A stretch of DNA of 64,000 nucleotides from Hallerella sp964397425 (GTDB lineage: Bacteria; Fibrobacterota; Fibrobacteria; Fibrobacterales; Fibrobacteraceae): the NCBI GenBank assembly GCA_964397425.1, contig CAYNID010000003.1, forward strand, positions 124,001-188,000, written 5' to 3'. How positions within the stretch are numbered: position 1 is the first letter of the stretch; the number at the start of each line of letters is the position of its first letter. The position numbers and the translations under genes are program-made. Positions 49,811 to 58,734 of the stretch are shown piece by piece. The notes under the pieces were generated by a model that worked only from the letters and a program-made list of their open reading frames with translations, did not search any database and was not told the origin of the DNA.

Positions 49811-51172
49811 ATGAAACGGGTAGCACTTATTCTTTTATTTTTCTGCTCTTGGGGATTTTCTGAGGATTACTATTTTAATTACACACAGTACACGTTTTGC
49901 AAATACAAGACAAATCTTGAAAAATATTGTGATGAAGAAGAGGCTGTTTGGAAAAACGGTTCTATTCGGGTAAATGTTGCTGGGGACTCTCTTCTTTTCA
50001 TATTTTTGAACAAGGAAACCACTTATCGGATTGAATTAAATAATATCAAATCGGATTACAATGGGGATAGCGATGAAATTTTGATTTTCACCGGGCGTTC
50101 TGGACAGCATAATTATATGTTTGTTGTGGGACCGGATTATTTCAACCTTGTAAGGTCCCAAAGTTGGGGATTGTATTTTTTGAATAGTGAATCCAAGCGG
50201 AAACGCCTTTCGGCGAGTGATTTCGGTTTGCTGAAATTTCCGATTCTTTCAACGGCGATGTGTTATTACAACGGGCAAACGGATCGTTACGACAGCAGCT
50301 GTATCTATTATAATTACGATGAGCCTAGGAATTTTCTTTTGAAAACGGTTTATCGGAATAAAAAACTGCACCTTTATGTGGATACTTTGTATGCATTGAA
50401 TATTTCCGAAGTGGAAAATATGAAAAACAGTGATAGCGCAAAAATTTTGTTGTATTCTGGCTGGGACGAGGACGGAAATGATGCGTCGGTAGCGATCGGA
50501 CCCGATTATTTCAATGTGATTTTTGACAAGGCGTTGAAGCTTTCTTTGATGGGGGAAAAATTGCCGGACGATTTGGTACGTTCAAGCGAACGGGAAAACT
50601 CTTGGACATCGGGAAGTTCTGTTGCTATCGCCCCTGATATCTTGATTACGAACGCCCATGTGACAAAAAACATGTCGAATATGGGACTTTATCTCGATGG
50701 AGAGGAGGTTCAAAATGATGGTTATGAACTAGTAGGAGAATTTTCGGATGACATTTTGGATTTGTCCATCATTCGGGTCAAGGGGGCTAAGTTGAATTCG
50801 TGTGCGCTTTCAACGCAAGAACCTGTACTCGGTTCTGATGTTTTGGTGTTCGGTTATCCACAAATACAATACCAGGGCGCCGATTTGAAAGTAACTAAGG
50901 GAATCGTTTCCGGGAAAAATGGTTATCGCGGGGATGAGTCTACTTTTCAAATCGATGCTGCAGTTCAGCATGGAAATTCTGGTGGGCCGATCGTCTCCGA
51001 TGGGAAAATCATAGGGCTCACTTCCGCCGTTTTGAATGTGGAGGGTTCCCAAAACGTGAATTTCGGCATCAAGGCTTCCAAAATCTATTATTTGTTGAAA
51101 TTTTACAACATCACGCCGAAGGCTACTACAAAAAATTTCGACAAGTGCACGTATCTGCTTGTGGGAAATTGA
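49811..51172 (+). CDS. Secreted trypsin-like serine protease with duplicated N-terminal domain
   Basis: 453 residues. Signal peptide (about 1-17), then two related ~110-residue units, marked by ILIFTGRSGQHNYMFVVGPDYFN and ILLYSGWDEDGNDASVAIGPDYFN. The C-terminal half is a trypsin/HtrA-type protease: His in ITNAHV, Asp in DLSIIRVKG, Ser in HGNSGGPIV. No PDZ domain. Function of the N-terminal units is unknown; they may bind substrate or inhibit the protease. Ribosome site GAAGGA. Stand-alone gene. Confidence 0.85.
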   Translation: MKRVALILLFFCSWGFSEDYYFNYTQYTFCKYKTNLEKYCDEEEAVWKNGSIRVNVAGDSLLFIFLNKETTYRIELNNIKSDYNGDSDEILIFTGRSGQHNYMFVVGPDYFNLVRSQSWGLYFLNSESKRKRLSASDFGLLKFPILSTAMCYYNGQTDRYDSSCIYYNYDEPRNFLLKTVYRNKKLHLYVDTLYALNISEVENMKNSDSAKILLYSGWDEDGNDASVAIGPDYFNVIFDKALKLSLMGEKLPDDLVRSSERENSWTSGSSVAIAPDILITNAHVTKNMSNMGLYLDGEEVQNDGYELVGEFSDDILDLSIIRVKGAKLNSCALSTQEPVLGSDVLVFGYPQIQYQGADLKVTKGIVSGKNGYRGDESTFQIDAAVQHGNSGGPIVSDGKIIGLTSAVLNVEGSQNVNFGIKASKIYYLLKFYNITPKATTKNFDKCTYLLVGN

Positions 51173-51223
51173 CGGGTCGCTTTTTTATATTTTTGGAATA
51201 AAAATTTTTGGAGAATTGGAACG

Positions 51224-52174
51224 ATGCCGTTTTCTTTAGAATCAAAGCCGTTAGGAACGATAGAACGCTACTGTATCCATTCAACGGATAGCGAACTGGA
51301 AATTCTCGCAGGTTGGGGGGCGGGCCTCAACGCTTGGCGCATACCCTTTAAAGGAAAAACCCTTGATTTGCTTTACGGCTACCGCGATGCGGAAACGTTT
51401 CGGAAAATTCAGGCGGATACCAACGCCGGAGTTTGCCTTTCTCCCTTTCCCGGTCGGACAGCTTATGCGCGGTGGAATTGGAATGGAAAATCTTATTCAC
51501 TAGTCAACAATGTGAGCTGGGCTCCGCATGCCCTGCACGGATTTTTAAACGTCCTTCCTTGGAAGTTGGTCACATTCCATTCGGATGATCAATCGGCAAC
51601 GCTTGTGTTGGAAAGGGATTTTTATGGAGACCCGGCTGGATACCCGTTTACGTACAAAGTAACAAACTCGTACCGTTTTTGGGGCAAGTCGTTCGAAGTC
51701 AAATCCTTGGTGGAAAATACAGGCGCGGAAACTCTCCCCTACGCCGAGGGATTTCATCCTTATTTTATGCTGGGTACAAAGGTTGATCATTTAAAGTTGA
51801 CTCTTCCGGAGTGTCGCCGGGCTATTTTGGACAGTGCCGACATTCCAACTGGAAAATTCGAAAAGGAATCCCGCTTTGACGGAAAACAGGTTGGGAGCGC
51901 TTTCATCAATGACTATTTTGAATTTGAAACAGAATCATCGGAACGGGAATCTGTTTTATTGGAAAATCCGGACTTGGACATTCAATTGGATGTTTGGCAA
52001 AAGACGGGGAAAAATTCCTGGCGAGGCATTCAAATTTACACGCCGCCAGATAGGGAGAGTATCGCTTTGGAACCGATGACTGCCGAACCAGATGTGTTGA
52101 ATCATCACCGGAACTTGGTCGAAATTTTACCTGGAAAAACGGCGGAATTTGTCTGGGGAGCCGAGATTCATTGA
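51224..52174 (+). CDS. Aldose 1-epimerase family protein
   Basis: 316 residues. GalM-like beta-sandwich: GWGAGLNAWRIP, AGVCLSPFPGRTAYARW, active-site His in ALHGF and in GFHPYF, and the catalytic Glu in ALEPMTAEPD. Interconverts sugar anomers (mutarotase); the sequence is more like the GalM-like/YeaD-type subgroup than E. coli GalM, so a hexose-6-phosphate substrate is possible. Ribosome site GGAGAATTGG. Confidence 0.85.
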   Translation: MPFSLESKPLGTIERYCIHSTDSELEILAGWGAGLNAWRIPFKGKTLDLLYGYRDAETFRKIQADTNAGVCLSPFPGRTAYARWNWNGKSYSLVNNVSWAPHALHGFLNVLPWKLVTFHSDDQSATLVLERDFYGDPAGYPFTYKVTNSYRFWGKSFEVKSLVENTGAETLPYAEGFHPYFMLGTKVDHLKLTLPECRRAILDSADIPTGKFEKESRFDGKQVGSAFINDYFEFETESSERESVLLENPDLDIQLDVWQKTGKNSWRGIQIYTPPDRESIALEPMTAEPDVLNHHRNLVEILPGKTAEFVWGAEIH

Positions 52175-52252
52175 ATGTTTTTTGAAATGTGAACTTTTTT
52201 TTATAAAACTGTTCTCTTTCTCAATAAAAAAGAATAGTTTAAGCGCGTTAGA

Positions 52253-52276
52253 AAATTCCCAATGTCGGGAGTTTTT
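52253..52276 (+). terminator. Probable terminator of the epimerase gene
   Basis: AAATTCCC / GGGAGTTT (one T-G pair), 6-base loop, TT following, only 18 bases before the next start; weak. Confidence 0.45.
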
Positions 52277-52293
52277 AGATTGGAAGGGTTTGC

Positions 52294-52764
52294 ATGAAAG
52301 AAAAGTCACCGGCAAAAATGAGCCAAAAGGATTTGGAATATTTCAAAGCCCTGTTGATGGAGCGTCGCCGTCAACTTGTCGCGTCGCAAAATGACGCTTC
52401 CAGTAATGAAACTTTTCAGGGACAGCGGGATCAAGGTGGAGAAAATGCCAGCTACGCGACCCATTTGGCGGATGCGGCCTCCGATTACAATTCCCTCGAA
52501 ACGAATTTTGATTTGGCTGCCCGCGATGGAAAATATCTGGTCTATTTGGAAGAAGCCCTCCAACGGATTGAAGCGGGTACATTTGGTGTCTGCAAAGTTT
52601 GCCACAAGCTGATTCCCAAAGCGCGTCTTGAAGCGGTTCCCACTGCGACAAAATGTGTCGGTTGCAAATCGGAAACGAAAAAGCGCGAACACGAAGAAAG
52701 CCGCATTGAAATGGCGCGTTTGTATGCACAGCAACAGCGCATTTCTCAAAGAGGCGATTCCTGA
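52294..52764 (+). CDS. DksA/TraR-type zinc-finger protein
   Basis: 156 residues (or 148 from the second Met). Coiled-coil N-terminal part, with acidic residues in the coiled-coil region (RDQGGENASYATHLADAASDYN), then a C4 zinc finger CKVCHKLIPKARLEAVPTAT followed by KCVGC (about 110-134). Such proteins bind the secondary channel of RNA polymerase and may respond to ppGpp. The invariant DxxDxA tip of DksA is not obvious, so a general DksA-like role is all that can be said. The stop overlaps the CTG start of the next gene. Confidence 0.85.
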   Translation: MKEKSPAKMSQKDLEYFKALLMERRRQLVASQNDASSNETFQGQRDQGGENASYATHLADAASDYNSLETNFDLAARDGKYLVYLEEALQRIEAGTFGVCKVCHKLIPKARLEAVPTATKCVGCKSETKKREHEESRIEMARLYAQQQRISQRGDS

Positions 52765-53765
52765 ATTCTTCGGACAATTATCGTCGGGTATTTCTGTTTG
52801 GATCGGGATTCAGCAAATCCTTTTGTCCAGAAATGCCTACGATTAAAGATTTAAATGGACGCATTCCCGATGGGATAGATCCAAAGTATGCGAAGCTTCG
52901 AAGTTATTGCTGCTGGCTGCGCGATCTTTGCCGCGGTGAATCCGATTATTTGAAAATAGAATCGATTGCGACCAACATTTTAACTGCCCAAATCTTTTCA
53001 GGGGAAGAAGAACGTTTGCAAAATGCCGCTTTGCGCTTTGAATTGCTGCATTTTATAGCGGCGTCCATGCGGAGAACAGTCCCCCTTTCTGCGGAAGCGT
53101 CCAAAATCCTTTCCCATTTTTTAACGGCGGTTGCGAATGACCGCGAACGGGCGGAACGTGAAAATCTGATTTTATCCTTTAACTATGATTTGTTGTTGGA
53201 AGATCAAATTCGGCAGAATCCTCAATTATTCCAGACTGTTTCTGTGGATTACGGGGTGAACGTGGAACGCGCAGATCGTTCGGCGGCGCAAAGGGTGAAA
53301 TCCAAGACGATAAATCTTTTGAAGTTGCACGGTTCCCTCAACTGGTATTTGGTAAAAGGCGCAAGCGAAGAATTTGATTTGAGAAATGTCTGTCGCGTAG
53401 AAGCCGGAGATTGCAGTTTTCCCCTTTACAAAGGCGACAATCCGATTTTTATTCCGATGGCTCATGCAAAAGATTCTTTTTTGCGCGGGAGTCTTTTCAA
53501 TGTCATTTGGGCAACGGCGGACCACTATTTGTCGAATGCCGAAGAAATTTACATCATCGGTTACGGTTTTCCGCAAACGGACACCAACTGTTTTCCGTTT
53601 TTGTTGAAACATCGGGAACGCATCCGGAATGTGGTTGTATTTGAAAAAGCCGGAGATGCTTCTGTGGCCAGGCTTGAACGGCTTTTTGACAAGGGAATTG
53701 TCGTTTGTGAAGACGCGAAACACTTCCTTGAAAAATGGATTTTAAAGGAAGTGAAGCTGGGATAA
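52761..53765 (+). CDS. SIR2-like NAD-binding protein, probable CTG start
   Basis: 334 residues if started at CTG 52761. The first ATG (52833) would cut off the glycine-rich NAD-binding motif VFLFGSGFSKSF, which is in frame upstream. CTG has a GAGG ribosome site 7 bases away and overlaps the previous stop (CTGA). Further SIR2-like landmarks: ILSFNYDLLLE, LLKLHGSLNW and IYIIGYGFPQTDT. These proteins bind or cleave NAD+; many SIR2-like proteins act in anti-phage defence, but this one has no nuclease or TIR partner next to it. Convergent with the small gene downstream (stops abut). Confidence 0.78.
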   Translation: MNSSDNYRRVFLFGSGFSKSFCPEMPTIKDLNGRIPDGIDPKYAKLRSYCCWLRDLCRGESDYLKIESIATNILTAQIFSGEEERLQNAALRFELLHFIAASMRRTVPLSAEASKILSHFLTAVANDRERAERENLILSFNYDLLLEDQIRQNPQLFQTVSVDYGVNVERADRSAAQRVKSKTINLLKLHGSLNWYLVKGASEEFDLRNVCRVEAGDCSFPLYKGDNPIFIPMAHAKDSFLRGSLFNVIWATADHYLSNAEEIYIIGYGFPQTDTNCFPFLLKHRERIRNVVVFEKAGDASVARLERLFDKGIVVCEDAKHFLEKWILKEVKLG

Positions 53766-54044
53766 TCAATCCCACTGAATGGTTGGCGGGGGATCTTTTA
53801 AATGGGGATTTTTCTTTGCCGCTTCGAATTTCTTTTCAATTTCAGACAAACGGTTCTTCTCGCGTTCGCGGGCGTCGGCAAATTTTTTATCCAAATCCAG
53901 GGAACGCGTTTTTTCTTTGTTCAAAAAGTCTTCCAGGGATTGTTTTTCTTTTTTGAATTCCCTGTGTTCCAAAACGTTTCCCGAATCCTTGTCAACGACC
54001 AGAATTCCGTGGCACATCGGGCATTCTATTTCCATTGTCTGCAT
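53766..54044 (-). CDS. Small zinc-ribbon-like coiled-coil protein
   Basis: 92 residues from ATG 54044, overlapping the upstream gene's stop by one base (TGATG). Starts MQTMEIECPMCHGILVVDKDSG, one CxxC knuckle (no second one seen), then a charged coiled coil (FNKEK-like KKEKQSLEDFLNKEKTR ... KKFADARERE). Known zinc-ribbon-plus-coil proteins of this size have unknown roles. Translation is presumably coupled to the metallopeptidase. Confidence 0.7.
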   Translation of the reverse strand: MQTMEIECPMCHGILVVDKDSGNVLEHREFKKEKQSLEDFLNKEKTRSLDLDKKFADAREREKNRLSEIEKKFEAAKKNPHLKDPPPTIQWD

Positions 54045-54760
54045 CAGTCTTTTCGGCCTCCCAAAAGTCCTGCGCGGTAAGCCCAATACAAAAGCTGCAT
54101 GATGGATGCGATTGCCGCGGCGACATAAGTCAGTCCCGCTGCTAAAAGTACACCGGAAACGACTTGACGTTCTTTGCCTTCTGCAAGAATATTGAGTCTC
54201 GCCAGGCATTTTTTCGCCCGGGAAGACGCATCGAATTCAACGGGAACTGTAACCAGCGTAAATAAAGTGGCGATTCCGAACAGGAGTACGCCGACAATGG
54301 CGACATTTTGTCCCATGGCCATTTTTCCGGCAGACATCAGGATGATTCCCAAAATGACAAGCCACGGACCGAAATTGGAGCCGATATTTGCGGCGGGGAC
54401 GATGAATGATCTTAACCACATGGGGAAAAAGTTTTGCGCGTGTTGAATGGCGTGGCCGACTTCGTGTGCGGCGACTCCGGCGGCGCTTGCGCTGCGACCG
54501 TGATAAACATCGTGCGAAAGGTTCAACGTTTTGTCCAGAGGATTGTAATAATCAGAAAGGAATCCCTGTGTTTCGCGGATTTGAACGTTGTAAATGCCCG
54601 CATCCGCCAAAATGGCCTCGGCGACTTGTTTGCCAGTCAGTCCGCTTTGAATTTGTACTTTTTGTCCGGCTTTGAAACGGGATTTCACCAAAGCGGAAAC
54701 GATGCCGGAGAGGACCAGCGTGACTAGCAGGATGCCCATGTAAAGGGGATCAAACATCAT
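54044..54760 (-). CDS. YugP-like zinc metallopeptidase (membrane)
   Basis: 238 residues. N-terminal transmembrane helix, then AAHEVGHAIQHA with the HExxH zinc motif (about 97-108), then three further hydrophobic helices, the typical Zn_peptidase_2/YugP layout. Active-site Glu present. Substrate unknown; integral membrane protein. Ribosome site TAGGAG; the double ATG (54760 and 54757) leaves the exact start ambiguous by one codon. Confidence 0.88.
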   Translation of the reverse strand: MMFDPLYMGILLVTLVLSGIVSALVKSRFKAGQKVQIQSGLTGKQVAEAILADAGIYNVQIRETQGFLSDYYNPLDKTLNLSHDVYHGRSASAAGVAAHEVGHAIQHAQNFFPMWLRSFIVPAANIGSNFGPWLVILGIILMSAGKMAMGQNVAIVGVLLFGIATLFTLVTVPVEFDASSRAKKCLARLNILAEGKERQVVSGVLLAAGLTYVAAAIASIMQLLYWAYRAGLLGGRKD

Positions 54761-54836
54761 AAATCAAAATCTCCTAAATCCACCATAATTTACACAAAAT
54801 CAAATAAAAAAAGAGAATGCGTGCGGGATAAAAGGC

Positions 54837-55235
54837 CTATTTTTCTGGCCAATAGGGAAATTTTTGTTCTGCCGCCAATTTTCCGCTTTTTTCCGGTGAT
54901 TCCGTTTCGAAAATTTCATCCATCGCTTTTCCGAAATCAGCCCAATTTTTTCCGCATCCTTTGAGAATTTGCTGGAGTGTGGCCAATGTCGTCGATTCAA
55001 TACCGGTTTCGAGCCTGGACAGATGGGTTCTGGAAACACCGCAAAGATTCGCCATTTTTTCTTGGCTCAAATGCATTTCGGCGCGCCAGCGGATGAGGAT
55101 TTCCCGCAAAGCTTTCCGGATGATGGGCGAATCTTCCATTTTTTCAATGCTATCAAAAATTTTTGGATAATCCTGTAACCAATAAGTTGCAGAAAATGCA
55201 GGGAAATTTTCCATCAAAAACGGAAGAGCGGGCAT
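54837..55235 (-). CDS. XRE-family transcriptional regulator
   Basis: 132 residues at most. A classical helix-turn-helix of the Cro/CI type occupies about 55-85: MHLSQEKMANLCGVSRTHLSRLETG. The N-terminal 40 residues (MPALPFLMENFPAFSATYW) are poorly supported, and the start could be later (MENF or MEDSP), as none has a good ribosome site. The C-terminal extension (ESPEKSGKLAAEQ) is charged. It is divergent from the FKBP gene, 59 bases between starts, so it may regulate that promoter; no target site is recognised. Confidence 0.75.
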   Translation of the reverse strand: MPALPFLMENFPAFSATYWLQDYPKIFDSIEKMEDSPIIRKALREILIRWRAEMHLSQEKMANLCGVSRTHLSRLETGIESTTLATLQQILKGCGKNWADFGKAMDEIFETESPEKSGKLAAEQKFPYWPEK

Positions 55236-55294
55236 TTTCCACAGGAGAAAATTTTATTTTATGGCCACGTTAAATTTCGCAAAAGGAAATCAGT

Positions 55295-56026
55295 ATGAAA
55301 AAAACACTTGTTCTCGGTCTTTGCGCCGTATTCTTCTTCGGTTGCAATGAATTTTGCCAAAAATCCGGTAAAGCTTCTTTGGCAACGGAAAAAGAAAATG
55401 TCAGCTACGCCATTGGAGCTAATTTCGGGATCCAGGCTTATCATCAGATGGTTGTCCGCGATTCCATCGATTTGGATATGGACGCTTTTTATCAGGGATT
55501 CAAGGACAGGTATTCTCAAGACAGTTCAAAATATTTGATGAACGATTCCATGGTCAGCGTTACCTTGCAAGAATTTTCCATGAAACTCATGCAGGAAAAA
55601 ATGAAAAAGGACAGCGTTGTCGCCGCCAAAGCGATGGAAGAACAGGAAGCTTTCCTCGCCAAAAATAAGACGGCGGAAGGCGTCGTTGTGACGGAGAGCG
55701 GTCTTCAATACAAAGTAATCACGGCGGGAACGGGCGAAACTCCGACCGATTCCTCGGTGGTCTCCGTTCATTACACGGGAAAGCTTTTGAACGGCACCGA
55801 ATTTGACAGTTCCATCAAGCGTGGTCAGCCGGCAGAATTCCCTGTCAAGGCGGTCATTCCCGGTTGGACGGAACTTCTCAAGTTGATGAAAGTCGGCGGA
55901 AAAGTTCAAGCTTGGATTCCGAGCAACCTCGCCTATGGTCCGTCGGGACGTCCGGGTACGATTCCGGGTAACAGCCTTTTGGTATTCGAAGTGGAACTTC
56001 TTGGGGTGAAAGCTTCGGCGAAATAA
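55295..56026 (+). CDS. FKBP-type peptidyl-prolyl isomerase lipoprotein
   Basis: 243 residues. Lipoprotein signal MKKTLVLGLCAVFFFGC (lipobox FFGC), N-terminal dimerisation/chaperone domain of FkpA/Mip type (VSYAIGANFGIQAY to about 125), and a C-terminal FKBP domain with VSVHYTGKLLNGTEFDSS, VIPGWTELLKLMKVGGK and IPSNLAYG. A periplasmic foldase likely. Ribosome site AAGGAAATC. A strong terminator follows. Confidence 0.93.
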   Translation: MKKTLVLGLCAVFFFGCNEFCQKSGKASLATEKENVSYAIGANFGIQAYHQMVVRDSIDLDMDAFYQGFKDRYSQDSSKYLMNDSMVSVTLQEFSMKLMQEKMKKDSVVAAKAMEEQEAFLAKNKTAEGVVVTESGLQYKVITAGTGETPTDSSVVSVHYTGKLLNGTEFDSSIKRGQPAEFPVKAVIPGWTELLKLMKVGGKVQAWIPSNLAYGPSGRPGTIPGNSLLVFEVELLGVKASAK

Positions 56027-56039
56027 TTCGTTTTAGGAC

Positions 56040-56071
56040 AAAAGCTCGCTTTTGGCGGGCTTTTGTTTTTT
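56040..56071 (+). terminator. Terminator of the FKBP gene
   Basis: AAAAGCTCGC / GCGGGCTTTT (one T-G pair), 5-base loop, TGTTTTTTT following; its T-run reaches within a few bases of the next start codon. Confidence 0.88.
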
Positions 56072-56078
56072 TGTTTTG

Positions 56079-57398
56079 ATGATTCGACTTGTAATTATAT
56101 CCCTGACGATTTTTTGTTGTATCGCCTGCTCGGATGCAAATAAAATTGACGCATTGAAATCCCAATCGGATTCGTTGTCCCGGGAACGTTTTAAAATTCA
56201 ATCGGATAGCGTGGAATTTGAAAAATCCCGGTTGCCACAAGTTTCCATGCTTGCGGATACGGTTAAAGCGGGCGAAGGACTTTATCAAGTTCTGGAACGG
56301 CTGAAAGTGGGCTTTTCAGACAGGCGCTCCATTGTACTTTCCATTCAGGACAGCGTTGAATTTTCGAATCTTCGAGTCGGTCAGGCTTTTCACGTTGCGC
56401 TGGATTCTTCCGGATCCGTTCAGGTTTTCCGGTATGCGCCAAATCCAGCTACGGTACATCTGCTTTTTAAAAATGCGCAGACGGGAGAATTTGAATACAA
56501 ATTGATTGAAAAACCGCTGACGGTAAAACAGTCTATTTTTGAAGGTACCATTTCGGCGGGAGGGACTTTGCATGGAACATTGATTTCGGTGGGAATTCCG
56601 GCGAGAATGTCTGGAATTGTTGCGGGAGTCCTCCAGTGCAAAATTCCATTTTCGAGTGTACAACCGGGAGATTATTTCCGCATCATGCTCGAAGAATCTT
56701 TTTTCCAAGATTCGGTTTGGATTTCGGGAAAGGTTCTTTATGCGGAATTTAACGGCAAAACGGTAGGGCATCACCAGGCATTTCTGTATTCTGACCCGGA
56801 TCCTAAAAGTACTTACAACGCCCATTATACAGAAACGGGAGAAGCGCTGATATTTGATGGATTGCGTTATCCGTTAGACCGCCTGCATGTGACCAGTCCG
56901 TTTGGCAGCCGAATCCATCCGATTACGGGAAAACGCAAAATGCACAGCGGAATTGATTACGGAAGTCCAAAAGGGTCACCCGTTTATGCGGTGGCGAAAG
57001 GAAAAGTTGTCGTTTCCGGATTCGATCCTTATAGCGGAAATAAAATTGCCATTCGCCATGCGGACAATTCGACCAGTTATTATATGCATTTGAATTCCCG
57101 CGGAGTCAGTGTGGGACAATCCGTGAACGGTGGGCAGATTATTGGACGAGTCGGCAGTACGGGCCGCAGCACGGGACCGCATCTGCATCTGGGATTTAAA
57201 GATGCCAAAGGAAATTGGATAAATCCGAAATCCAAAACGATGATTGCGACTCCGAAACTTCAGGGCGAACGCCTTGCCCGGTTGCAAAGTCAAGTTGCGG
57301 AAATCCGCAGACAAATTGAACTGGTGGAAAAAGTCGAACCCAGAACGATTGACAGTTCAATGGTCAAAGTCAAACAGCGAGTGGTCCAAAATCCGTAA
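56079..57398 (+). CDS. M23 peptidase lipoprotein
   Basis: 439 residues from the ATG at 56079. Lipoprotein signal MIRLVIISLTIFCCIAC (Cys about 17), an OapA/LysM-type N-terminal domain with coiled coil (VKAGEGLYQVLERLKVG), and a C-terminal M23 domain: TSPFGSRIHPITGKRKMHSG-IDYG (H and D ligands) and GPHLHLGF (HxH). Peptidoglycan endopeptidase at the outer membrane. No Shine-Dalgarno: the ATG lies immediately after the preceding terminator's T-run, so it needs its own promoter or limited read-through. Overlaps the convergent S41 gene by 42 bases. Confidence 0.9.
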   Translation: MIRLVIISLTIFCCIACSDANKIDALKSQSDSLSRERFKIQSDSVEFEKSRLPQVSMLADTVKAGEGLYQVLERLKVGFSDRRSIVLSIQDSVEFSNLRVGQAFHVALDSSGSVQVFRYAPNPATVHLLFKNAQTGEFEYKLIEKPLTVKQSIFEGTISAGGTLHGTLISVGIPARMSGIVAGVLQCKIPFSSVQPGDYFRIMLEESFFQDSVWISGKVLYAEFNGKTVGHHQAFLYSDPDPKSTYNAHYTETGEALIFDGLRYPLDRLHVTSPFGSRIHPITGKRKMHSGIDYGSPKGSPVYAVAKGKVVVSGFDPYSGNKIAIRHADNSTSYYMHLNSRGVSVGQSVNGGQIIGRVGSTGRSTGPHLHLGFKDAKGNWINPKSKTMIATPKLQGERLARLQSQVAEIRRQIELVEKVEPRTIDSSMVKVKQRVVQNP

Positions 57399-58730
57399 TG
57401 CCATTCCTGTTCTGAGGTTTTGCAGTAGAGTTGCCGGAGAAGGTTTTTCTACGGCTTTCTTTTTGACTTTTCCCCAGAATGGCTGTATTTGTGTGCTGTA
57501 ACCGGCAGTCCGTTTGAAAGTTCCCTCTTTGGCCAGTTCTACGGCTTTTGTCAACGCTGAATCCGCATCCGGGATTGAAAAATCCGGTTCAAAACCATAA
57601 GTGTGATACGTTTTTCCATCTTTGTCGTAAAACAGGGTGTTGGTTACGGCGCCGAATGCAGTATCAGGAGTTGTCACGTAAATCTGTCCGATTCCTTTGC
57701 CAAAAGAAGTAGTTCCGACAATGGGCGTTTTCAAATTGGCTGTAATCGCCGCAGCGAAAATTTCGGTACAACTGGCGCTTTGATTGTCCAGCATCAATAC
57801 GTAATAACGGCCTTTTCCGATGCCGTCTTTAGAGGCGGTGAAAATGGATTCTTCTGTGGCGCGCTGATTCTTTTGCATTCCCCACTTCTTTTCAATGATG
57901 ACCGTATCGCCTTGGGATAAAAGTTCTGCACTCATCCGTTCGCAAAGGTCCACCGTACCGCCGGTGTTTCCGCGTAAATCCAGGATGATGGATTTCGCCC
58001 CGGTTGTTTTGTTCAGGGCATCTTCAAATTCCTTGGCGGAGCCTTCTTTTGAAAATCCATTCGTCGTTTCCGTAAATTTTGTGATGCGGATCCAGGGAAC
58101 GCCGTCTGCAGAATCCAGATAAACGGTGGGAGCCAACACATTTTCCCGCGTCATGGATATTTCGAGGGTATCGTTTTGCCGTTTGACGGTGAATATGAAA
58201 GTGTCTTCGGATTGGGAAGACAGCAATGCGTTGTACAAGGAGTCGTTTCCCTGCAGGGAAATTCCGTTGAGGGAAAGAATGGTGTCGCCGCGGGAAATTC
58301 CCGCCGAAGCCGCCGGACCTTTCCGGTAGACGGTTTGCACGGATAGGATGCTCGACAGCTCCATGCCAAACGATTTCGGCTCGGTCGTCGACTGTGAAAT
58401 GGATTCGTTGACGGTGTTGAACATTTCGTGCGGATAATAAGTCGTCATGGGATCCGTCATGTCGTAATACATGAAGATGATGTCCGCTACGTTTGCGTAT
58501 TTAGCCGGAAGAAGATTGGCGTTCGGATTGTTGATGTACGCTTCCGGTTCGCGAAGTTCTTTATCCGCTTTGTAATAATAATAGTGAAGAAGCGCGTAGT
58601 TGAAATTGAATTCCTTGTCGCTTGTCGAAACAATATCCGGCGGCGAGTGGGTGTTTGAACATCCCACTCCCCAGAAGATGGGAAGAAATCCCAGCAACAG
58701 GAAAACTTTAATCGTCTGAAGCGTGGACAT
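57357..58730 (-). CDS. S41 family (CtpA-like) protease lipoprotein
   Basis: 457 residues. Lipobox GVGC (Cys about 24), PDZ domain (AASAGISRGDTILSLNG), and an S41 protease core with the catalytic Ser in LDNQSASCTEIFA and Lys in GTTSFGKGIGQIY. A Ser-Lys dyad is present. Processes periplasmic or exported proteins. The ATG is four bases after the LRR stop, so the two form an operon (LRR upstream). It ends inside the M23 gene's 3' end. Confidence 0.92.
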   Translation of the reverse strand: MSTLQTIKVFLLLGFLPIFWGVGCSNTHSPPDIVSTSDKEFNFNYALLHYYYYKADKELREPEAYINNPNANLLPAKYANVADIIFMYYDMTDPMTTYYPHEMFNTVNESISQSTTEPKSFGMELSSILSVQTVYRKGPAASAGISRGDTILSLNGISLQGNDSLYNALLSSQSEDTFIFTVKRQNDTLEISMTRENVLAPTVYLDSADGVPWIRITKFTETTNGFSKEGSAKEFEDALNKTTGAKSIILDLRGNTGGTVDLCERMSAELLSQGDTVIIEKKWGMQKNQRATEESIFTASKDGIGKGRYYVLMLDNQSASCTEIFAAAITANLKTPIVGTTSFGKGIGQIYVTTPDTAFGAVTNTLFYDKDGKTYHTYGFEPDFSIPDADSALTKAVELAKEGTFKRTAGYSTQIQPFWGKVKKKAVEKPSPATLLQNLRTGMALRILDHSLFDFDH

Positions 58731-58734
58731 TCGA

